Part shown: piece after piece, positions 42,920-48,132 of the stretch
How positions within the stretch are numbered: the first letter of the stretch is position 1
Layout of the letters: the number at the start of each line of letters is the position of its first letter
Source of the DNA: Pseudomonadota bacterium
GTDB lineage: Bacteria > Desulfobacterota > Desulfobulbia > Desulfobulbales > CALZHT01
Length of the DNA stretch: 48,132 nucleotides
NCBI GenBank assembly: GCA_018823135.1
Contig: JAHJJF010000102.1
Span: forward strand, 1 to 48,132
Direction of reading: 5' to 3'
Position numbers and translations under genes: made by a program
Notes under the pieces: model-generated
Told to the model about the DNA's origin: nothing
What the model saw: the letters and a program-made list of their open reading frames with translations, nothing else
Databases searched by the model: none

Positions 42920-43504
42920 TCATTTCCATAATGCGGTATACCCCGGGTCAATGAAATTCTTCAATAACCGTACACCATCCGGAGTCATTATCGATTCAGG
43001 GTGGAACTGCACGCCCTCCACCGGAAATTCCTTGTGACGGAGTCCCATAAGTTCACCCTGGTCCGACCTGGCAGAGATCTCAAGACAGTCAGGCATTCCC
43101 TGTTCTTCAACCACCAGCGAATGATAACGCATAGCTTCAAAGGGATCGGGCAACCCGGAAAACACCCCTTTTCCGTCATGAGAAATCATGCTGGTTTTGC
43201 CATGCATCAGACGTCCGGCACGCACCGTTTTACCTCCGAATGCCTCACCCATTGCCTGATGTCCGAGACAAATCCCCAGAATCGGTATTTTTCCACTGAA
43301 ATAACTGATGGCCTCAATAGAAATCCCGGCCTTTTCTGGTGTGCAGGGCCCCGGCGAAATAATCAGCCGCTCCGGTGCAAGGTTCTCAATGGTCGCCAGA
43401 TCAACCTGATCATTGCGGAAAACCGTGAGTTCCGCCCCGAGACCGCCGAGACGCTGCACAATATTATAGGTAAATGAATCGTAATTATCTATGAGGACAA
43501 TCAT
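42920..43504 (-). CDS. trpG: Anthranilate synthase glutaminase subunit
   Basis: A 194-aa class I glutamine amidotransferase that supplies ammonia to TrpE. The ATG at 43504 gives the usual MIVLIDNYDSFTYN. The nucleophile is C79 in GICLGHQ, and the His-Glu pair is in QFHPESI. It lies 123 bp after trpE, a rather long gap for this pair. Confidence 0.96.
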   Translation of the reverse strand: MIVLIDNYDSFTYNIVQRLGGLGAELTVFRNDQVDLATIENLAPERLIISPGPCTPEKAGISIEAISYFSGKIPILGICLGHQAMGEAFGGKTVRAGRLMHGKTSMISHDGKGVFSGLPDPFEAMRYHSLVVEEQGMPDCLEISARSDQGELMGLRHKEFPVEGVQFHPESIMTPDGVRLLKNFIDPGYTALWK

Positions 43505-43627
43505 GATGGTTCCGTAAAATATCCAAAGCTGAATTATCGCCCCCAATGATTCCAAAAATCAGAAACAGGAAGCACAGAGGCCTGGGCCAACCAAACAGCC
43601 GACGATTAACAATCGTGTTCATTACCA

Positions 43628-45109
43628 TCAAAAGCCCTGCTCAACAAGAGCGACTGCACGCCGTAAGCCTTTGGCCTTATTAAGGGTTTCCTCGTATTCT
43701 CTCTGCGGGTCTGAATCAGCAACAATTCCGGCACCGGCCTGAACCCAAAGGTTCTTTCCCTGCATTACAAAGGTCCGGATGGTTATGCAGAAATCCATAT
43801 TCCCTGAAAAACCAAAATATCCCACGGCACCGGCATAAGGTCCGCGTCGTTGGGGTTCAAGCTCCTCAATGATTTCCATAGCCCTGATCTTGGGCGCCCC
43901 GGAAACCGTCCCCGCAGGGAAACAGGCCTTGAGTACATCAAACTGATCCTTGCCGTTATCCAACACACCGTGCACCCCGGAAACAATATGCATCACATGG
44001 CTGTATCGCTCGACAACCAGCTGCTCCCTGACCTCGACTGTGCCATATCTGGCAACACGTCCCGCATCATTTCTGCCGAGGTCGACCAGCATAAAATGTT
44101 CCGCCCGCTCTTTCGGATCTGCAAGCAGCTCTTTTTCAAAAGCCAGATCTTCTTCCGGGGTCTTGCCCCTGGGCCTTGTCCCGGCGATGGGGCGAAGTTC
44201 TATTTCTTCATTTTCCAAACGGACAAGTATTTCCGGAGAAGAACCGATCTGAATGATATCGCCCATTTTCAGATAAAAAAGATAGGGGCTGGGATTTATA
44301 TGCCGCAATGCCCGATACAGCGTAAACGGCGGGATCGTGGTTTCCGCATGAAATCGCTGGGAAAGCACCACCTGGAAAATATCACCGGCAGTGATGTATT
44401 CCTTGGCCTTCCTGACCATTTCCTTAAATGTTTCTTCCTCCATATTGGAGGTGAATTCATGGGGGGTAATATCAGCAGGCTCACTGTAGGATAATGACCG
44501 CGCCAGTCGTTTGACTATTCCGTCAATACCGGCAATCGCCTTCCGGTACAGATTCGGGAGATCAGCCTGAGCGCTTACTTCCACACAATTGACGATGGTG
44601 AGTGTCTGCTTGAGGTTGTCATAAATGAGAACCATGCGCGGCACCATGAATGCACTGTCCGGGAAATTTTCGAGAATGGCATTCTGCTCAGGAAGACGCT
44701 CCATGAACCGCACCATGTCATACCCGAGATAGCCGACGGCCCCGCCATAAAACCGCGGCAGAAATTCCGAGTCGCCCTTCAGTTGGAAAGATGCAAGCAG
44801 ATCCTTTAAAGCATTCAGCGGATCGCCGTGTAATTCATCAGTGTGATTGTCACGGGAAATCCGGAGATTTTCTCCCCGGCTTTCAAACACCACAATCGGG
44901 TCGAAACCGATGAAGGAATACCGGCCCCATTTTTCGCCGCCCTCAAGGCTTTCGAGGAGGAAGGCATGCTTTTCTTCCCCTGCTACCTTGGCAAAAACCG
45001 TAAGCGGCGTATCAAGGTCGGCAATAATTTCCCTGAAAACCGGAATTAATCCGTTATCCGTTGCCAGCTTTTTAAAATCTCCGAATTCCGGCTGGTGTCT
45101 GACTTTCAT
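43628..45109 (-). CDS. trpE: Anthranilate synthase component I
   Basis: A 493-aa chorismate-using enzyme. The feedback site LLES (in AFLLESLEGG) is present, as are YLGYDMVR, IFQVVLSQRF, IAGTRPRG, ERAEHFMLVDLGRND, FPAGTVSGAPKIRAMEII and the C-terminal QAGAGIVADSDP. The ATG at 45109 is the family-like start; an ATG eleven codons upstream is possible, and neither has a strong ribosome site. First gene of the cluster trpE-G-D-C-F; trpB and trpA are not in the window. Confidence 0.96.
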   Translation of the reverse strand: MKVRHQPEFGDFKKLATDNGLIPVFREIIADLDTPLTVFAKVAGEEKHAFLLESLEGGEKWGRYSFIGFDPIVVFESRGENLRISRDNHTDELHGDPLNALKDLLASFQLKGDSEFLPRFYGGAVGYLGYDMVRFMERLPEQNAILENFPDSAFMVPRMVLIYDNLKQTLTIVNCVEVSAQADLPNLYRKAIAGIDGIVKRLARSLSYSEPADITPHEFTSNMEEETFKEMVRKAKEYITAGDIFQVVLSQRFHAETTIPPFTLYRALRHINPSPYLFYLKMGDIIQIGSSPEILVRLENEEIELRPIAGTRPRGKTPEEDLAFEKELLADPKERAEHFMLVDLGRNDAGRVARYGTVEVREQLVVERYSHVMHIVSGVHGVLDNGKDQFDVLKACFPAGTVSGAPKIRAMEIIEELEPQRRGPYAGAVGYFGFSGNMDFCITIRTFVMQGKNLWVQAGAGIVADSDPQREYEETLNKAKGLRRAVALVEQGF

Positions 45110-45142
45110 AAAAAAATAATTTCCCAATGATAACACCCGCAT

Positions 45143-45462
45143 TAAACACTATCTGCGAGCGTTTATTCCCCGCAAGGGGGTAATGGAAAGACTGCCCCGG
45201 GTATTTTCACCACAGCCGGAAGTCTTAGATTTCGGGCTGCGGCAAGCTTCAACCAATAGAAAGCAGGTCCACCCAAAAAAAAAAGCCATGGGCTCTACGA
45301 GCTTTCCATGGCTTTAATCAGATTTATGCTATTGCGCAATACAAATGAAAAACTGTCCCACACTCATCATTTTTCGATTATCCACCAAAAAATGATTTAT
45401 TCCAAGAGCATTTACACAAAAAGACGCATACGCCCTTCTATCCGACAGGTCAACTTCCGAGT
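45143..45462. other. Region between rpsT and trpE
   Basis: About 320 bp. It contains the strong minus-strand terminator at 45275-45315 and then about 130 bp upstream of trpE. I looked for a trp leader peptide and saw no run of TGG codons. A GC hairpin around 45163-45182 (ccccgcaaggggg) could be part of a leader. Confidence 0.5.
45275..45315 (-). terminator. Strong Rho-independent terminator (rpsT)
   Basis: On the minus strand AAAGCCATGG and CCATGGCTTT form a 10-bp stem. An inner GCTC/GAGC stem lies within the loop, and the stem is followed directly by a T-run of about ten bases (plus 45275-45284 A-run). It sits 148 bp after the rpsT stop. A trp attenuator is less likely, because no leader peptide is seen. 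Confidence 0.85.
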
Positions 45463-45747
45463 TCATGCATCCGCTTGTATGCTGTTTACAAAAGCATTCA
45501 CGCGCCTGGTCAATCTGGATACTTTCCTTGAGGTGGTTTTTTTATGCAGCGACCCTTTGACGGAAGTCCTGTCAATAACCTTGATCGCATCGCGCAGGGC
45601 GTCTTTAGCCTTGTCTACGGATTGCTCCTCGATTGCGGCGGTGATTGCCTTGATAGTCGTTTTCATCTTGCTCTTGTTCGCCTTGTTCCGTTCACGTCGG
45701 ATCTGGCTCTGTCGATTTCTTTTCAGTGCTGATTTATGATTAGCCAA
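45463..45747 (-). CDS. rpsT: 30S ribosomal protein S20
   Basis: A 94-aa basic helical protein, MANHKSALKRNRQSQIRRER ... KGSLHKKTTSRKVSRLTRRVN, standard S20, which binds 16S rRNA early in 30S assembly. The start is TTG at 45747 with GGAGAG six bases upstream. E. coli rpsT also uses UUG, where it is tied to low initiation and autogenous control, so the rare start may be a conserved feature. It has its own promoter and terminator. Confidence 0.97.
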   Translation of the reverse strand: MANHKSALKRNRQSQIRRERNKANKSKMKTTIKAITAAIEEQSVDKAKDALRDAIKVIDRTSVKGSLHKKTTSRKVSRLTRRVNAFVNSIQADA

Positions 45748-46321
45748 GTTGTCTCTCCTGTATTAATCGCTAACAATCTCAATCTCATAGCTACCCGAAA
45801 CAAACGGGTTTCATTTTTAAATTTAAAATATGGTTTCGGGAAATATATAATCAGACGGCCACGTGGCCGCAATTACGCACACAAAGTTTTGAAAATTGGC
45901 TAACATAAATCAAATTCAGAGGTATGTCAACACCCAAGCAAAATGTATATTATTTTTTCACAAAAACTACGGGACCCGATCGCATGCGGCCCTTATGCAT
46001 CCAAAAACAGACACAACTAGCCATTTTTTTTAAAAAAAATCAACATCTCCCCTTGATGAAGATCGCTAATTATTGTTTTATATATATGAATCATACAATC
46101 TCCCGTATCAACTGAATGGCATGATGCACAAGACACAGAGTAAAAAAGCACCGAATCAGTCGCTTACTGAGAGCCTTAATGCCTGTTAGGCCGGTCACCC
46201 GGCAAAACCGTCCATTAATAAAAAGATCCATCGTAATTGAACGATGCAAGGAATGCATTCCCGATTATGCCATCCAATTCATACAGAAAACCTGCAGGCG
46301 AAGTAAGTCCGAGGTTGATTA
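45748..46321. other. 574-bp divergent region between rpsT and cdaA
   Basis: It holds the rpsT promoter (45902-45930), a 14-bp perfect palindrome CGGCCACGTGGCCG at about 45857-45870 in the rpsT leader, and a small ACCCG/CGGGT hairpin nearer the rpsT start. The cdaA side (46130-46321) shows no clear promoter. A 63-codon frame at 45924 is not protein-like. Confidence 0.55.
45902..45930 (-). promoter_or_regulatory. Sigma-70 promoter for rpsT
   Basis: On the minus strand TTGACA (plus 45925-45930), 17 bases, TATGTT (plus 45902-45907). It lies about 155 bp upstream of the rpsT start codon, leaving a structured leader. Confidence 0.7.
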
Positions 46322-47116
46322 ATGCTTGAAGTATTAAAATCCCTTCGCTGGCAGGATGTCGTCGATATTCTTATCGTCGCCTACATCATTTATCGGATTA
46401 TTTTATTCATCAGGGGCACCCGCGCAGTCCAGATGCTGGCCGGCATCACCGTATTAATTGTCGTATATTTCGGCGCCCGGGAGCTTGAATTCCTCACGCT
46501 TTATTGGCTTCTGGGGACATTACTCAGTTCAATCTTTTTGATCATCATTATTGTTTTCCAGCGTGATATCAGGCGCGCCCTTACCCAGGTCGGCCAAACT
46601 CCCTTTACAAAATCCTATGATGACACAATTCATTCTCTCGGAGAAATCGTCAGCGCCGCAAACTACATGGCCCAGAAAAAAATCGGCGCTCTCATTGTTA
46701 TTGAAAGAGAAACAGGTCTTAAGGATTTTATTGAATCAGGACAGACAATTGACGCGGCCCTCAGCAGACCTCTTATCCTGAGCCTCTTCCACACGAGCTC
46801 ACCGCTCCATGATGGCGGCCTTATCATCCGCAACAACCGAATCATGACTGCAGGCTGCGTACTGCCGCTTACCAAGAATCCCTACATCAGCAAACAACTC
46901 GGCACAAGACACCGGGCGGCCATCGGCCTCTCAGAGGAAACCGATGCAGTTATTATTGTGGTATCCGAAGAAACGCAGCAAATTTCCCTTGTACAACATG
47001 GCGCGATCACCTCAAATCTTGACGTGAAGGCGCTTAGAAGCCGGCTTGACGCGATTTTTATTCCCAAAGATCATCAGACACAGGCATTATGGAAAAACTG
47101 GTTAAACAAATCATAG
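46322..47116 (+). CDS. cdaA: Membrane diadenylate cyclase (c-di-AMP synthase)
   Basis: A 264-aa CdaA-type enzyme that makes the second messenger c-di-AMP from two ATP. Three TM segments (about 13-30, 37-52, 64-79) precede the DAC domain. The catalytic motif, normally DGA, reads DGG (164-166 in PLHDGGLII), and the second motif GTRHRAA (194-200) is canonical. The next gene, cdaR, overlaps it by 28 bp, as in the usual cdaA-cdaR(-glmM) operon. Confidence 0.94.
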   Translation: MLEVLKSLRWQDVVDILIVAYIIYRIILFIRGTRAVQMLAGITVLIVVYFGARELEFLTLYWLLGTLLSSIFLIIIIVFQRDIRRALTQVGQTPFTKSYDDTIHSLGEIVSAANYMAQKKIGALIVIERETGLKDFIESGQTIDAALSRPLILSLFHTSSPLHDGGLIIRNNRIMTAGCVLPLTKNPYISKQLGTRHRAAIGLSEETDAVIIVVSEETQQISLVQHGAITSNLDVKALRSRLDAIFIPKDHQTQALWKNWLNKS

Positions 47117-48090
47117 ACATTTTTTCGAGTCTCCAGAACTTGAGCTGGCCGAAAAACTGGTTTCTTCGCCTGGTATCGCTGCTGTTCGCCATTTTCCTCT
47201 GGTACTTTGTGGCAGGCGAAGACAAAGTGGATGTGAATGTCATCATCCCGGTTGAGATCGTAAATATCCCGCGGAATCTGGTGATCTCCAATCAATTCAA
47301 GAAACAGCTGGATGTTACGATCAGCGGACCCCGTGGACTGGTCCGTGGACTTTCCAATCAGCACATCTCGCGATCCATCGATCTTTCCAATGCAACTCCC
47401 GGAACTTTTGTCGTACGCAATGATGAAGATTCCATCCCATTTCCCCGGGGCATCAGGACCTTGCGTGTACAACCCTCGCACATGACCCTGCTTTTAGACA
47501 GTCTCGTTCATCAGGATCTGCCAATCAAACCCGTCACCCGCGGTAAACCTGCTGAAGGTTTTGAATTAAACAACATCACCCTTACCCCGGCGACAATCAC
47601 CGTTAACGGGCCGAAATCCATCCTTGGGAATCAGGTCTTCCTCCCCACCAAACCCATTGATATCGGTCAACTCAAAGAACCTGCCGAAATGCAGGTTGCA
47701 TTAGATCTCGAGGATGCGGTGGCCGAATTGATCGGCGAGTCGGTGGTCACCGCCAGGATCAATATTTCCGAAAAAATCGTCAAGAAAACTTTTACCAATG
47801 TATTTGTCGACTTTGATCATAGCGCTGAAAGGACAACCTATATAATTACCCCGAACAAGGTCAGTGTCGACCTCGAACTTCCCTTTGGCATGGGCAACAG
47901 TTCAATTGATCTCAATGAACAGATCAAGGCAAAGGTTGATGCAGGCAACCTGTCGCCGGGCGAGTACCAGCTCGCGATTTCCGTAACTCCGCCACCACGG
48001 ACAAAGATGATCAAGGTGATGCCGGAAAAAGTATCAATTACCATAAGCCACCCGAAACCGGCCAAGAAAAGAAAACCCACTCCTGAATAA
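47089..48090 (+). CDS. cdaR: CdaR/YbbR-domain regulator of CdaA
   Basis: A 333-aa protein. It has an N-terminal TM (about 24-43, FLRLVSLLFAIFLWYFVAG) followed by three to four YbbR repeats (for example KPVTRGKPAEGFELNNITLTP, TNVFVDFD ... TPNKVSVDLELPFG), ending in a basic Pro-rich tail. YbbR proteins bind and modulate CdaA at the membrane. The ATG lies inside the end of cdaA. A glmM gene often follows, but the window ends 42 bp after the stop. Confidence 0.92.
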   Translation: MEKLVKQIIDIFSSLQNLSWPKNWFLRLVSLLFAIFLWYFVAGEDKVDVNVIIPVEIVNIPRNLVISNQFKKQLDVTISGPRGLVRGLSNQHISRSIDLSNATPGTFVVRNDEDSIPFPRGIRTLRVQPSHMTLLLDSLVHQDLPIKPVTRGKPAEGFELNNITLTPATITVNGPKSILGNQVFLPTKPIDIGQLKEPAEMQVALDLEDAVAELIGESVVTARINISEKIVKKTFTNVFVDFDHSAERTTYIITPNKVSVDLELPFGMGNSSIDLNEQIKAKVDAGNLSPGEYQLAISVTPPPRTKMIKVMPEKVSITISHPKPAKKRKPTPE

Positions 48091-48132
48091 ACATTATTTT
48101 CTCGCTACCTTGTCAGAATCGTAACCAAGCGA

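Noticed and set aside
45143-45315. trp attenuator upstream of trpE
   Set aside because: The hairpin with T-run fits rpsT termination, and I found no leader peptide with tandem Trp codons before trpE.
45308-45739. 143-codon plus-strand frame opposite rpsT
   Set aside because: Complete overlap with S20 in antisense and with its terminator.

Overview
The window looks like chromosomal DNA from a mesophilic, moderate-GC anaerobe of the Desulfobacterota, most likely a sulfate- or sulfur-reducing relative of the Desulfobulbales. This is an inference from gene content: a divergent acyl-CoA carboxylase cluster with fused carboxyltransferase subunits, HDOD hybrid kinases, FapA and ExeA-family proteins, an adenylate kinase with an unusual lid, and a GlcF-like Fe-S oxidoreductase. 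Most of the DNA is core housekeeping. There is no phage, transposase, CRISPR array, rRNA or tRNA that I can see.

Layout. 1-5929 (minus): biotin carboxylase, fused AccA-AccD carboxyltransferase, biotin carrier protein, biotin ligase, then the start of a family 2 glycosyltransferase. 6788-15374 (plus): ybeX/corC, lnt, prfB with its programmed frameshift, a GlcF-like Fe-S protein, a DsbA-like thiol protein, then phoH, ybeY and pdxJ. 15446-18003 (minus): a FapA-type protein and a two-TM RCK potassium channel. 18355-20460: a tiny ORF, an SH3/coiled-coil membrane protein, a double AP2-like protein and a 130-aa unknown. 21096-24582 (minus): a sigma-54 response regulator and a GT-C/TPR membrane protein. 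24979-29135: adk, a CheY-like regulator, a DUF374 acyltransferase and uvrB. 29309-34232 (minus): a tight operon of an HDOD hybrid kinase, a MerR-HTH/FlhG-like ATPase, an ExeA-like ATPase and a coupled 62-aa peptide. 34631-36401: thiL, a 57-aa zinc-ribbon protein and a 120-aa unknown. 36844-40288 (plus): an envelope-stress module of ECF sigma factor, anti-sigma factor and HtrA/DegP protease. 40323-45109 (minus): trpE-G-D-C-F without trpB or trpA. 45463-45747 (minus): rpsT. 46322-48090 (plus): cdaA-cdaR for c-di-AMP synthesis.

The most interesting new element is in the sigma-E module. A perfect sigma-E-type promoter (GGAACTT, 15 nt, GTCTAA) lies between the anti-sigma gene and degP. It faces a Rho-independent terminator about 105 nt downstream, with no ORF between them. 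The predicted RNA has a 5-prime hairpin, an exposed CTCCTCC anti-Shine-Dalgarno segment, a second hairpin and a terminator. This is the layout expected of a sigma-E-dependent regulatory RNA. A second sigma-E-like promoter precedes the sigma gene itself, so an autoregulated circuit is likely.

Other notable points are the altered active-site motifs of the carboxylase cluster, the four-gene HDOD/FlhG/ExeA operon, dispersed palindromic intergenic repeats, and small genes missed by length cut-offs (57-aa zinc ribbon, 62-aa coupled ORF, 38-aa ORF). Non-ATG starts are common (TTG for accC, lnt, phoH, rpsT; GTG for the biotin carrier, trpD and the zinc ribbon). All functional calls come from motif recognition by eye; no database search was run.
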